Below, in pieces: positions 11,541-22,599 of a stretch of DNA of 64,000 nt. The first letter of the stretch is position 1, and each line of letters begins with the position of its first letter. Source of the stretch: Poecilobothrus nobilitatus (Eukaryota; Arthropoda; Insecta; Diptera; Dolichopodidae); the NCBI GenBank assembly GCA_947095535.1, contig OX352772.1:149255383-149319382 (forward strand), in the 5' to 3' direction. Under the pieces are notes generated by a model that saw only the letters and a program-made list of their open reading frames with translations, made no database searches and had not been told where the DNA came from. The translations under genes were made by a program, and so were the position numbers.

Positions 11541-11610
11541 CTGACAGGTGTTTGAACCTAAGACCCTTCGATTGAAAGGTTGGCGACTTAACCACTGCGC
11601 CATGAGTCAG
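11541..11610 (-). ncRNA. tRNA-like sequence, probable SINE head or tRNA pseudogene
   Basis: On the minus strand there is a box A (tggcgcagtgg, 11602-11592) and a box B (ggttcaaacac, 11558-11548), 33 bases apart. There is a perfect 4 bp D-stem (ggcg/cgcc), a 5 bp partial acceptor stem (ctgac/gtcag) and an imperfect anticodon stem. Position 33 is C instead of the universal T, and the T-stem is weak, so it is not a good functional tRNA. Its place upstream of the repeated units A and B on the same strand fits a tRNA-derived SINE. Confidence 0.45.
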
Positions 11611-12482
11611 ATAATAGATAGATCTGTTGGTCATCTTATTTGCCTTTTTGTTGGAAAACTTGTGAATATTTTTAAACTTTTTTTTTAAAGCATACGCTAT
11701 ATATTTGTATCACTAATTAGTGTTTCATTTTTTCTATAAATATTATTTTTATAATTAATATTTTAATATTTCTATCATTACTCAATTTTTTTCTTAAAAT
11801 TTTAGACAAAAATTTATTAAAAATAGTTCGAGATTTTGCTGTTACATTAATTGTGCGAGCATTCTTGAATAAAAAATATTAAAAGCTTATTTCTATTGAT
11901 TATAAAAATATTTATATTAATGTTTGGGTACATAAGTATGTTCGGTTTTTTCTGTTTTAAAAAAAAAATATTTAAATTTGAATATTGAATTTAAATTCAA
12001 TAATTCTATTGATTATAAAAATAGTTATTTAATGTTTATATTGATTACATATGAAATATAAAGTACAGGTTATGAAAAATTTGGAAAAATTATATTTTCA
12101 TTTTGATAAACGTGAATTGTGAGTGAATAAATAAATTTTAGTAAGTGAATTTGAATTGTGAAAGTAATTTTATATTTTTTGATTTTATATAAAACTGGAG
12201 GTTATGAAATGAGTTTAAGAAGAAAATTTATGTCTTCCAAACATAGTGTATGTAATTATGACAGAAAACGTAGGTCCAAGTAAGTACAAACTAAGATTCA
12301 GTTTTTTCAGTATATTTTTTTTTCGATAAATGTTTTCTACCTACATTTTTTAATTTATTAATTTATTTTTAATAAGTTTTTTATGATATAAAATTTTGTA
12401 TAAATTATTTGTTTTAAAATGTCATGTACACTGCATTAGAAATTAAATTCTAAAACTTATTTTATGCTTTATAAATTTTTAG
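11611..12482. other. AT-rich intergenic sequence
   Basis: No gene found. Two loosely similar stretches (tctattgattataaaaata at about 11892 and 12005) suggest an old duplication. A short frame at 12209-12283 ends at 'aagtaagt', which resembles a splice donor, but nothing else supports an exon. Confidence 0.4.
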
Positions 12483-12640
12483 TTATACCCAAACGAACAT
12501 AGTTCTAAGTTCTTCTATTCTAAATTTGCCATTATGTTTGTAACGCTGTAAAGGAGGCGAGATAGATATGGAAAAATATATACATACATACATATTCTTG
12601 CTCAGAGTGGAATTCTGAGTCGATTTAGCTGCGTTTTCGA
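12483..12640 (+). repeat. Degraded mini-me/DINE-like core
   Basis: 'ttatacccaaacgaac' is followed by 'tttgtaacgctgtaaaggaggcgaga', a tandem 'catacatacata' stretch and 'gagtcgatttagct'. The order matches the conserved core that precedes the GTCY tract in fly mini-me/DINE elements. The GTCY tract itself is missing, and this belongs to a different subfamily from the four long copies. Confidence 0.5.
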
Positions 12641-13225
12641 ACTAATATGTTAATAAAAATATTGACTAATGCAAATATTAAATATTATTATTTTTAGTTA
12701 AGTCAGATAAGTACTGTCTTTCATTTTTTTGAATATTAATTGATTTGTTTGTTTTATTTTTTAATTTGTTTGTTTTATTTTTCACGGTTAAAGTTAGAAA
12801 ATATGTGGATGCACAGAAAAATACATAATACAAAACAATAAACGTTATAACTGTGATACTATATGTGGCCGAAAGTTTATACAAAAAACTATGTTAACTA
12901 ACAATTTAAAATAACTTAATATGGACAAGTCTTTTGAATGTTGTGAATGTTAAAAAACGTTAATATTTCTTCTCCTTTAAAAATTATTTGGATAATTGTT
13001 TTACAGTTTTCTATAACGGTCTCATTAGATATACGATATATTTATGTAATAAAAGTTTTCTTTCTAATTCAAACTTAAAATTGACATTCAAATATTCACC
13101 TTGTTAAGCTTATATTTTTATGATGAGATATGGTTCAGAGAAGGTCATAACTAAGGTAATAATAAGTCTATTGGAATGCATTTGGTTTTATAAAAAAAAA
13201 GTTAAAATTCAATAAATGGTTTTTT
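12641..13225. other. AT-rich intergenic sequence
   Basis: No supportable gene. It contains a duplicated 'tttgtttgttttattttt' at about 12741-12782. Confidence 0.4.
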
Positions 13226-14410
13226 TATACCCGTACGATAGGATCGGGTATAATAAAATTACTCCTCCGTTTGTAACACCTCGAAATAAGCGAGCTAGAT
13301 ATACCTTCAAAGGGTATAAGATCGGATCAGAAAAAAATTCTAAGTCGAATGTGCCATGTCCGTCCGTCCGTCCGTCCGTCAGCACGCTAACTCAAAAACT
13401 AAGAAAGTTAGAATCTTGAAATTTACACAAAATATTCTGGGAGCAATTTATAGGTTCCCTATAATTTTATAGGAGTTCCGACCAAAACTTCGGGTAGCTC
13501 TCGAACACCAAACTTTTAGATCCCCACATTTTTTTTGAAATAGAGCTATGAAATTTTAACTGCTGATGTCACAAAAATATTAATTTTATTTTTAATAACT
13601 TTTTTTGTAGCCCCACCCGTTACGGAGCTACAGCTCCCCAAAAGTTCAAAAAAGCTCTATATTTGAATTGTTATAGCACAAGTTATATCAGGTATATCTT
13701 CATTTTGAAAGCGCCAAACGATTACAGCTTTTATTAGCTTTAAAAGTATACTTGTATATACCATAAATATATACTTGTGGCATACGGTGTCTTAATTTAC
13801 CGTTATGCGAAACTCAAATTTTGCAAAATCCTTTAACCCTTCTATCTTCTAAATGGTTTAAGTTCGAATCTTGAAGTTTTGACAAAAGTTAGATCTTTGA
13901 AAATAAGTATGAGTCATTTTAGATATTTTTTTTGTATCACTCCCGGTTTAGAAGCTGTAAGGATTCAAAAACTGAAAATTTCCTAATTTTAAACACCTGT
14001 AACTTGAACACCTGTTAAAATTTTTTTGAAGTAATACATAAAAGTTAAAGCTTCAACATTATACTCTTGTTTCTGTTAACAACTTTTTTGCATAATATAG
14101 CGTTACTTTATAATAGACGAAAGTGTTACTTGATTTTTTCAAATTTTCTAATAAATTTCTTTAACGAAATTTTTCCATTTTGTTTTACTCAATAATTTGA
14201 AATTGTTGAGGATATAATGCGTAGTACAAAACAATGTAAATAAATAAACAACATAACGGTTGATTTACATATCGTATATGTCACTGATGAATGAATGATA
14301 AGAGTATAGATGTATATTATATAGCGCCGTATTTACATACATATATGTATTTTATTGTACTTATAAGAAACATAGAATAGTTGGAAATATTTTTAAAGAA
14401 ATATTGCAAT

Positions 14411-14442
14411 GTATGGCGATATACTTGTGTATATCGCCATAC
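14411..14442. repeat. 14 bp perfect hairpin
   Basis: gtatggcgatatac (14411-14424), loop ttgt, gtatatcgccatac (14429-14442). It is absent from the other three copies at this place, so it marks a small insertion or a local palindrome gain. Confidence 0.85.
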
Positions 14443-14480
14443 TATAAATATACTATGTGCGCATTAATATAAATTAATAT

Positions 14481-14493
14481 TTAAAATTATATT
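14481..14493 (+). repeat. Target-site duplication of the Jockey LINE (left)
   Basis: ttaaaattatatt, repeated at 19690-19702 directly after the LINE tail. Uninterrupted repeat copies carry this sequence once. Confidence 0.85.
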
Positions 14494-14562
14494 GGGAGTT
14501 CATTTAGAACCTTTACGGAGAGAAGAAGCAAATTTAAGTGCTCTTACAAATTTTAATTGTAA

Positions 14563-14593
<31 letters not shown>

Positions 14594-14856
14594 TAGGCTT
14601 GTTATGCCTTCATATAATAGTACAGAAAAAAAAAAACAAAAAGAAAAAAAAAACAAATACATAATTATATTTTAAATAAACAAAAATAAACCGGTTTTAA
14701 GTTCAAAATAAAAAAAAAAGAGAAAAAATATTATAAATAAAAACAAAAACAAAATTAAGATAACAAATTGTTATTTATCATTGTTAATATCAAATCAAAA
14801 ATAAAGTCATCAAAAAAAAAACAATTCAAAATATTATTTTTTTTTTTTTTTAATCA

Positions 14857-16242
14857 TTGTATCCTCTTAGTCTCTTAATGGGACGAAGGAGTGGTATTAA
14901 GTTTAAGAAAAGATTAATGCTTAAAGAAACTTTAAGTTTGAAAAATGGTAGTGTAAATATTAATGATAAGAATAATTCAATACCAAATATGGACATCAAT
15001 CAAAAAGAAAATGAACAGGAATGGACGTATATCCAGCCTAGAAAAAGGTATCATAACGATATTAGTAAGTTGGAAAATGTACCAGAAACAAAATTAAAAA
15101 AAAATCAACTGGAGATTTCGCAAAATCAGTTCCAATTGCTACAAAATAAGAATGATAATTTTGATACTAATAGCCATTTACAAAATGTTGGTAATTCTAA
15201 AAAACCAACAGAAAAGAACATTAATATAGAAAAAAAAACTTTTTGCCCTCCCATAATAATTAATGAAGCAAATTTAAAATTAATTTTAGAATTTGTTAAA
15301 TCAAAAATTACAATAAATGAAAAAAATGTTAAAATAATAAATTCTCCAAACAAAAACAAAACTAAAATTTTTGTAGCTAATATAGGCCTTCATACAGAAC
15401 TGTTAGAATATTTAAGAAAAATAAAAATTGAAGCACATTCTTTTACACCAAAAGAAATTAAAAATATTAACCTCTTATTAAAAGGTTTAAATAAAGCATT
15501 TGACGAAAATGACGTCAAAAATGAATTAGTGTCAGTATTTCCGGATATAAAATTTTTAAAAATTAATAAATTTTCAACACCTAACTCTAAAAAAAATAAC
15601 AAAGATTTAGGAATGTTTATAATCCAAATGGAACCTAATCAAAACATAGAGCAATTGCTAAACACTAAGGTACTATTATACCAAAGAATACATTGGGAGA
15701 GATTGATGTCATTCAGTCCAATTCAATGTATGCGTTGCCAACAGTTTGGCCATGTGGCAAATAATTGTAGTAGAGAATACAGATGCGTAAAGTGTTTATT
15801 AAAACATTTACCATACAAATGCCCAATGACAAAGGGAAAAGACGTACCTAAATGTACAAATTGTGGTGGGGAGCATCCTGCGAATTATAGGGGATGTCCC
15901 TATTACAAAGAATATCTTCAAAGACATAAAAATAATGGGAAAAAAGTAAAAGAGCGAAAAGAAGCAAATTATAGTTCAATTAATATAATGGACGGTAATT
16001 CTTTTCCTAGACTTCCGAAATCAAATCAAAATTTAATAACAAAGGGTAATTGGGTTGATCGTCCAAATCCCTTAAATGAATTCTTCGAAATGTCAAATAA
16101 CTTATTTGGTATGAGCCTTACTAATTTAGTTAAGGAGATAAATGTGTTTATGTCATATATAAAAAACTTAAAATCAAAAGAAGAGCAACAGGGAGCTTAT
16201 ATACAATTTTTAATAAAAATAACAAATAATGAACTTAAATAA
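14857..16242 (+). CDS. Jockey-clade LINE ORF1, Gag-like protein
   Basis: 461 residues; the coding sequence opens at a non-ATG codon in the assigned frame, so the true start may be an ATG downstream such as 14878. Residues ~1-160 are Asn/Lys-rich and low complexity. A domain around 180-280 (HSFTPKEIKNINLLLKGLN) looks like the PRE_C2HC domain of Jockey Gag proteins. Three zinc knuckles follow: CMRCQQFGHVANNC, CVKCLLKHLPYKC and CTNCGGEHPANYRGC. In the family this protein binds the element RNA and carries it to the nucleus. The gene is intact and overlaps ORF2 by 14 bases, which suggests translational coupling. Confidence 0.88.
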   Translation: MYPLSLLMGRRSGIKFKKRLMLKETLSLKNGSVNINDKNNSIPNMDINQKENEQEWTYIQPRKRYHNDISKLENVPETKLKKNQLEISQNQFQLLQNKNDNFDTNSHLQNVGNSKKPTEKNINIEKKTFCPPIIINEANLKLILEFVKSKITINEKNVKIINSPNKNKTKIFVANIGLHTELLEYLRKIKIEAHSFTPKEIKNINLLLKGLNKAFDENDVKNELVSVFPDIKFLKINKFSTPNSKKNNKDLGMFIIQMEPNQNIEQLLNTKVLLYQRIHWERLMSFSPIQCMRCQQFGHVANNCSREYRCVKCLLKHLPYKCPMTKGKDVPKCTNCGGEHPANYRGCPYYKEYLQRHKNNGKKVKERKEANYSSINIMDGNSFPRLPKSNQNLITKGNWVDRPNPLNEFFEMSNNLFGMSLTNLVKEINVFMSYIKNLKSKEEQQGAYIQFLIKITNNELK

Positions 16243-19060
16243 AGTTTTTTCTGCAATTACAGTTAATGTTCGCTCAATAAAAAGCATTAGTAGAAGAACA
16301 TTCCTTTTGGACGTACTTAAAGATAAAAACCCACATTTTGCGTTTGTTACAGAAACTAGGTTAAATGGAAGAAATAGGTGTTGTTTTGATGATTATAAAA
16401 TTATTAGAAATGACTTCGATCAAGGAACAGCTATACTGTTCAAAAATAACATAGATTTGACACAAATTGACACAAAAGAATTTCGTACTCCAATCACTTT
16501 AGCACAAGGAAAGGTATTAGGACATGATAATATACAAAAATCATTTTTAGTGGGTTCAATATATATAAAACCCCAAACAGATTGTATTACTATGAATGAT
16601 ACAATGAATAAGATTAATGATTTGGCAAAAAATTTTGACTTTATTGTAATTGGGGGAGATTTTAATGCAAGAATGATAAAATATGGTGATACACTAACAA
16701 ATAGGAATGGTGTGTTACTAGAAAAATGGTTGATAGATCATTCTACCCAGTACTCTTTTATTATAGTTTCACCATTTCAAACAACTTTTCCTGGAAGTGG
16801 TTCAATATTAGATTTGTTTTTAGTGTCTGATAATCTAATAAATCAGATAAATAAAAATTATCAATGTCAAACATTTTCCTCATTTTCTGACCATTTCGTT
16901 GTTAAGCTTGATATTGATATTAGAAATTACAAACTTAAATTAAATGAGCCTCAAAAAATTAGATCCTTTAAAAACACGAACTGGATTAAATTTAAGAGTG
17001 AAATTGAGCAAGCTTTTTACATGCCTAATTTAAACATTTCAAAAACAAAAAACCTTTCGAATGAAGAAATTGATAATTACATAAAAAAGTTCGTAGATGT
17101 AATAAATAATGGAGTAGAAAATCATTCGCATTTATATTGCCCAAATATTAGAAGATACAACAATCTTCCTCAAAATATATTAAATATGATAAAAGTGAAA
17201 AGAAAAATGCAAAAAGACTTAAAAAATTTATATCATAGATATTTAAATAGAATATCTAGTGAATATAAATCTCTAAATTCAAAAATCCAATGCCTTCGAA
17301 AAATTCTGGATGAAAAATTAAAGGAACATTTTGATAAGCAATTTCAAAAAAAGCTTCGTGACATAAAACCTGGCCCTAAGGCATTTAAAGAAATAAATAG
17401 AATAATAGGTAAAAATGCTGATGAGGACAAAAAGCTATCATTCAACGGAATAGAAATAATAGAAAAACAAGAGAAGATTACTGTTTTTAAAAATTTTTAT
17501 GAAGAGCTTTATAGGGATAAAAGCATCAGTAACATTACAGAAATTAATGAATCGGTTAGGCAAGTTACTAATGATTTTATTAAAGAACAGACAATGGAAC
17601 AGACAAATAGATTACAACCTTTGGTACAATTTTCAAATCTAATTCCATCAGATAACCCGGGATCTCCCAGGTTTTTAAAACTGGAAGATATTAATTTTAT
17701 AATTTCAAAAATTAACTTAAAAAAATCATATGGTCCAGATGGAATTTCAAATTATATACTAAAAAAACTTCCAAACAAAGCGTTATCCTTTTTACAGATT
17801 ATTTTAAATAATTGTATGAACAACGGATACTTTCCAAAACATTTTAAAATAGCGAAACTAATTCCTATATTAAAAAATCAGAAATCACACGAACCAACTA
17901 ATTTTAGACCAATCTCATTGCTTTCAAATGTGGGGAAAATATTTGAAAGATTTATAGGTAATCAGGTAGACCAATTTTGTGATGATAATAATATTATTCC
18001 GGATTATCAATTTTGGTTTAAACCAGGACACTCGACTTTAGATGCGTTACTAAAGTTACATAATGATATAGCCTTAAATTTAAATAAAAAGTTTTCTACA
18101 GTAATGTTGTCTATTGATATTGAAAAGGCCTTTGATTCTGTATGGAAGAATGGATTAATTTACAAATTGATTAATTTGGGTTTTCCAGCAACAGTAATAA
18201 GGCTACTTTTAAGTTTCATGTCAGATCGTACATTATATGTTTGTTTTGATGGTCAAGAGTCAGAAAAAATATCTGTATCGGCAGGTGTTCCACAGGGCTC
18301 TGTATTGGGTCCGAAATTATTTAATTTATACTTACATGATTTTCCTCATGAAATATATGATAGAAGAAATAGATTGCAATCAACAGCGAACTTATTTGCT
18401 GATGATACAAATATCTATGCTCACTCCAAAAATCCAGATCTAGCTCTAAAGTATGTGGAAAGTCATAGTGAAAAGATTGTTAAATACTATGATAAATGGA
18501 AAATTGGAATTAATTCAAAAAAATAAGTTTTAATATGCTTTAGAAACGCTAGCGGTAAAGCCCCAAAAAAAGTAGTAGCTAAAAGTAAAAGAATAAAACT
18601 TGAATTAAATTCACATTTAGTTTCCCCAAAAAATAGCCTAAAGTATTTAGGTATTAATTTTAATAATTTATTCAAATTTAATGAACATGCTAAAAAAATT
18701 CTTACAAAAGCTGTTAATACAACATCCAAATTGAAACCACTTTTAAGACATAGGGATTTATCAACAAAAACTAAACTTTTAATTTATAAACAAATTATAA
18801 GGCCTGTGTTATGTTATGGGTTTCCAATTTGGTTCACATTATCACCTAGCTTAGCGCAAAAAATACAAATTTTTGAAAGAAAAATACTACGAAACTGTAC
18901 AAATAAATATTTTGAAAATGTAAATAAAAGGTATTCTAACAGATTCATATATGAGGCAGCCAACATTAAGCCTATAATATATTATGCGACATTGTTAACT
19001 AAAAAATATCTTGCTAAAACAGAAAATCATATTAATGTTTTTAATCAGAAATATACATGA
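16229..19060 (+). pseudogene. Jockey-clade LINE ORF2 (endonuclease-reverse transcriptase) with one in-frame stop
   Basis: 944 codons in one frame, broken only by TAA at 18524-18526. The N-terminal endonuclease shows NVRSIKS, FVTETRL, GGDFNAR and SDHFVV. The RT shows SYGPDGISNYIL, NFRPISLLSNVGKIFERF, MLSIDIEKAFDSVW, GVPQGSVLGPKLFNLYL and the catalytic LFADDTN. After the stop the thumb and C-terminal region continue in frame (NSLKYLGINFNN, YKQIIRPVLCYGFPIW). There is no RNase H domain, as expected for Jockey. The enzyme nicks the target and copies the element RNA at the nick. The stop truncates the protein behind the active site. Confidence 0.92.
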
Positions 19061-19689
19061 AGATCACATTAGTGATACTATTAATCAGCATTATTATTTA
19101 TCACCATTTGTTATATTAAATGTTCAAAACCAACAAAAATTTTTTGAACCAATAAATATTAAACATTTATCAGAATTTTATTGTTATGATATAAATACTT
19201 AACTTAATCATAGAAGTTAATTGAAAAAAAAAGAGATAAATAAATAAAAAGAGAAAAAAGAATTTTAATTATATAGAAAACAAAGAAAATTGGTAAATTT
19301 AAAGAAAGAATTTACTTTAGATCAATGTTCAAATTGGATTTATATGTATTTTTATTTTATTTTATTTTATTTTATTTTTTTTTTTTTTTTTTGTTTTATT
19401 TATAATCTAGTCAGCTTAAAGCATAATTATATATTAGAAATACCGGGTGCAAGTAATTCTTTAAAGCAAAAATAACAAATTGTAATACTATTAAAATTAC
19501 AAGTAAAAGTTTAACAATTGTATCGTAAGAACGAAATGAAGAAAAAAAAAAAATTCAAAAGAACCACTAAGCCAAACTATATACATAGCTTAGTAAATTT
19601 GATTGTAATTAGTTTTTAAGAAATGAAATATTGTAAAATATTGTAAAAGTAAAAATTGACACAATAAAGTTACTATTAACTATTAACTA
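19061..19689 (+). other. Jockey LINE 3' UTR and tail
   Basis: Noncoding, with poly-T at 19375-19392 and poly-A at 19541-19552. It ends in tandem 'tattaac' units right before the second target-site copy. Confidence 0.6.
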
Positions 19690-20016
19690 TTAAAATTATA
19701 TTTACTATTTTGTACTTAGTAAATTTAATATACATTTACCGCTTAGTATTAAATGGTACTATAGAATATTTGAAAAAGTTTTGGATTGATAATCGTTATG
19801 TGGAAGGTTAGAATTTGCTTTTGAAGAATGTATAAACATATAGTTTGAATATATCTACAACCCATAGTTCTAGAAATTATAAAATTCACCCAAATTATTT
19901 TAAAATACTAAAATATTAAAAAAATAATATTGTAAGCAGAGTGACAGGCTGTGAACATACTAACGGTTCGTACGGGTATCTAAGAGTTGGCAAAGGCAAC
20001 TGTATTCTTTCTCGTT
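19690..20016 (+). repeat. mini-me-like repeat copy 3, 3' part (with right target-site duplication 19690-19702)
   Basis: Resumes the repeat exactly where copy 3 was interrupted and ends with the family 3' signature (cgtacgggtatc, imperfect gttggcaaaggcaac hairpin, 'ctttctcgtt'). Confidence 0.85.
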
Positions 20017-20550
20017 TTTGTTAAATTAGGTTTTATCAAAATTTTTTTAATTTGTAGTTTATTTTGGTCTTTTAGTTTTTTATGTGAATTTAATTATTTA
20101 AAAATTTATTTCCGCAATTATAATGTTCGAATATTGCCATTTTTTAATCTTGCGATGACGAAAGATAGTAGGGTGCATGGATGTTAAGTTTGGATGGGAT
20201 CCCAATGGATGGATCCCAATGGGATGTTACAAAATCGTAGAAAAATGCTTAATATTTTTGTTCTACGTGAGTTCTCTTATATAGTATAGTTTCTTTATGA
20301 TGCTACTCAAAAAACAAAAAACATCAAAATTGAAAGAAATAGATAGTAATAAGATATTATCATGTGAAAAAAAAGACAAAAAACTGATATGAAACGATTT
20401 AGCATATGAAATCTCACTATACAGCAGTGTACCGAAAAATAAATTTAAATAAATTGTAGTTTTAAAATTTGAAAAACAAATTTTTTTAATATTTAATCCT
20501 ATATTTAATCCAAAATTTTAAAAACGATTTACTGAAACAAATAATTTAAA
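20017..20550. other. AT-rich intergenic sequence
   Basis: No gene. 'ggatcccaatgg' is repeated at 20198 and 20212, a local short duplication. Confidence 0.4.
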
Positions 20551-20818
20551 TTTATGACTTTTAATCGCTAAATTTTTTCCACCTTTTAGGGTTTTACTTG
20601 TTAATTTTGGTATGAATAAAATTTATTTTTTTTTTTTTTTTATTCAAATAATTTATCTGGATGCATTTCGGCATTTAATATACCATCTTCAGCATTTAAA
20701 ATAATTGCGACTATTGCGACTATAAATGCTGAAAATGGTATATTAACTACCGAAATGCATCCAGATAAATTATTTGAATAAAAAAAAAAAAATTGTCGTT
20801 TCGGTTAAAAGTCATAAA
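20551..20818. repeat. Long inverted repeat (palindromic element)
   Basis: Outer arms: tttatgacttttaa (20551-20564) pairs with ttaaaagtcataaa (20805-20818). Inner arms of about 60 bp (20640-20699 and 20721-20781) match almost perfectly, including 'atttatctggatgcatttcgg'. The loop is about 20 bases. Poly-T and poly-A tracts flank the inner arms and extend the pairing. It looks like a foldback or MITE-type element, with no coding capacity. Confidence 0.85.
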
Positions 20819-21060
20819 TCGAAATTGGTTTTACGGTTCAAAAAACAGAATTATAACATAAATAATTTAAAGCTATAAAGAAAAGTATAAAGAATCAAAA
20901 TAAGAATTTTAAAATTTTTATATCCTTAAATTTCAAATATTATATTTATTTTTTACAAATATTGAACACTTAACATTTTATGTGTTATATCAAAATCTGT
21001 AACACTTTTATTAAAGTTTTTTATTAAATTATGAATTCTGACTCTAATATAATCTTTTCA

Positions 21061-21327
21061 CTTCAAATATGTCCTTTTTTACATTACATTTGTTTTTTTT
21101 TTTAATTCGTCCAATTTTCAAAAACAATTTCACCTTTTTTAAAATCAAATTCGTAAAATTTTCAAAATTAATTTCGCCAAAATTTACAAATTTATAATTT
21201 ATTTTCTTTTTAAAAAAGCTAAAAAAAAGAATTTGATTTAAAAAAAAAACAAAATTGATTTTGAAAATTTGGACGAATTTGATTTTGAAAAAAGACAAAA
21301 ATAATGCTAAAAAGGACAAATTTGAAG
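21061..21327. repeat. Imperfect long inverted repeat
   Basis: cttcaaatatgtcctttttt at the left pairs with aaaaaggacaaatttgaag at the right. Inside, 'aattcgtccaattttcaaaa' pairs with 'ttttgaaaatttggacgaatt'. The arms are about 120 bp and the pairing is interrupted. The 91-codon minus-strand frame is a by-product of A/T composition. Confidence 0.7.
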
Positions 21328-22599
21328 GGAAGAGTATTTATTATACATAGTTTTATAAAATAAGATTTGTTACATTTATTACAACAGTCATAATTAAAAT
21401 CAGTTTTTAAATGTTCATATAATATTCTAAATCTTTTTGTGTACTAATTTTACTAAAATATTTAATAAATTTATTTTCTAAACTATCTAAATAATATCTA
21501 CATAACATTTTCAATTAAAATACATTAGATTAAAATACATGTTCCATATTCAAATTCCAATAAATAATTTAAAATACTTTCGATTACTAATTTTTTTTTA
21601 TTTCAAAAAATTTCAATTAATTACTTTCGATTTTTACTTTTTGCCTAATGTATTTAAATGAATAAAATTAAACAAAGTTGCGCCTTTAAAAATACATTGA
21701 GATTTAATTTCAAATATGTCTATACTTTGTATTATAACAATACATAGAAAGAGTAATAAAGTTCTGCCTTTAAAAAGCATTGTAAAAATACTACCTAAAT
21801 AATATTTTGCTTATTTTCTCTAGAAATTTCAATAACAGAATGGTTTTGAAATGAAGTAACATATATTTTACCTACTTTTACTACTGGATTTTTTGTGGTT
21901 TTTTATAAAAAATGGATTAAGATGTGTAACAAAAGAGTGGCTCATCTTATTATAATAGATAATTGTTCGTAAAAGTAATTTTTTTTTTTTTAAATGAAAC
22001 ACGCTATTTTTTTTGTTATTACTTATATTTTATTGTGCGACTGTACATGATGGATGCCAAAACTTGAATCCTCAAAAATTAAAATATGAATTGATGAAAC
22101 TTGATTCTTGAACATTCTAAACTTTATGTTTCAAGACCATGAGTTTCTAACATAGCTACAAAAAAGGTAAATGTATATAGTTGTAGTTATAATTTATAAA
22201 TATATTTTAAATTACAAGAGCCATAAAACTTCCAAGTGGCGAAAAAATGTATTACGATATTTTGTTTATTTTTCTATTTGTTGTTGCTAGCTTTACTTTA
22301 AAGTTTATTTGTCAAATTTAAACTTATTCCAATCCAAGTAAACACAATTCGCAAACAACAAGATGTCTAATTGGATTTGGTAAGTATGGTTGTAAATAAA
22401 ATAAATTGTTTCTACTTTTAGGGGAATTAAGATATAAGAACCCAAATCAAGCAGCCAGCAAACTAAACTTGAAAGCTACGCCTTCGTAAGAAGTGCGAAC
22501 AATAATATTTGATTGTAACGTTTAATTAAATCTGATAGAAAATCTAAATTTAGAACATTACAAACGTTGATCACCTTGCGGTATTAAAAAATTTACATA
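21328..22599. other. AT-rich intergenic sequence
   Basis: About 1.3 kb without a supportable gene or clear repeat. Sequence becomes less AT-biased from about 22450, where the BEL/Pao remnant approaches. Confidence 0.4.

Larger units (their letters stand above)
13226..14493 (+). repeat. mini-me-like repeat copy 3, 5' part
   Basis: Begins with the family's palindromic tatacccg...cgggtata end and carries the (GTCC)n tract near 13360-13380. From about 14370 it departs from the other copies (short deletion, plus a hairpin at 14411-14442). It returns to the consensus at 'aatatttaaaattatatt', where a LINE has inserted. It continues at 19703. Confidence 0.85.
14494..19689 (+). mobile_element. Jockey-clade LINE, full length, nested in repeat copy 3
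   Basis: About 5.2 kb bounded by a 13 bp target-site duplication. Order: a 5' UTR of about 360 bases with long A runs, ORF1 (Gag-like), ORF2 (endonuclease plus reverse transcriptase, overlapping ORF1 by 14 bases), a 3' UTR, and a short repeated tail (ctattaa units, 19669-19689) instead of a plain poly-A. Only one inactivating change stands out: an in-frame stop in ORF2. It is the youngest-looking retroelement in the window. Confidence 0.88.

Noticed and set aside
11301..11603. 100-codon minus-strand ORF
   Set aside because: Covers the tRNA-like head and microsatellite; its Asn run is just the AAT repeat.
11541..11610. Functional tRNA gene
   Set aside because: C at position 33, weak acceptor and T stems. 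Better explained as a SINE head or pseudogene.
12209..12283. Short ORF ending at a splice-donor-like aagtaagt, possible exon
   Set aside because: 24 codons, no acceptor, no homology recognised and no neighbouring exon. Not supportable.
21044..21319. 91-codon Phe/Lys-rich minus-strand ORF
   Set aside because: Generated by the T/A runs of a long inverted repeat.
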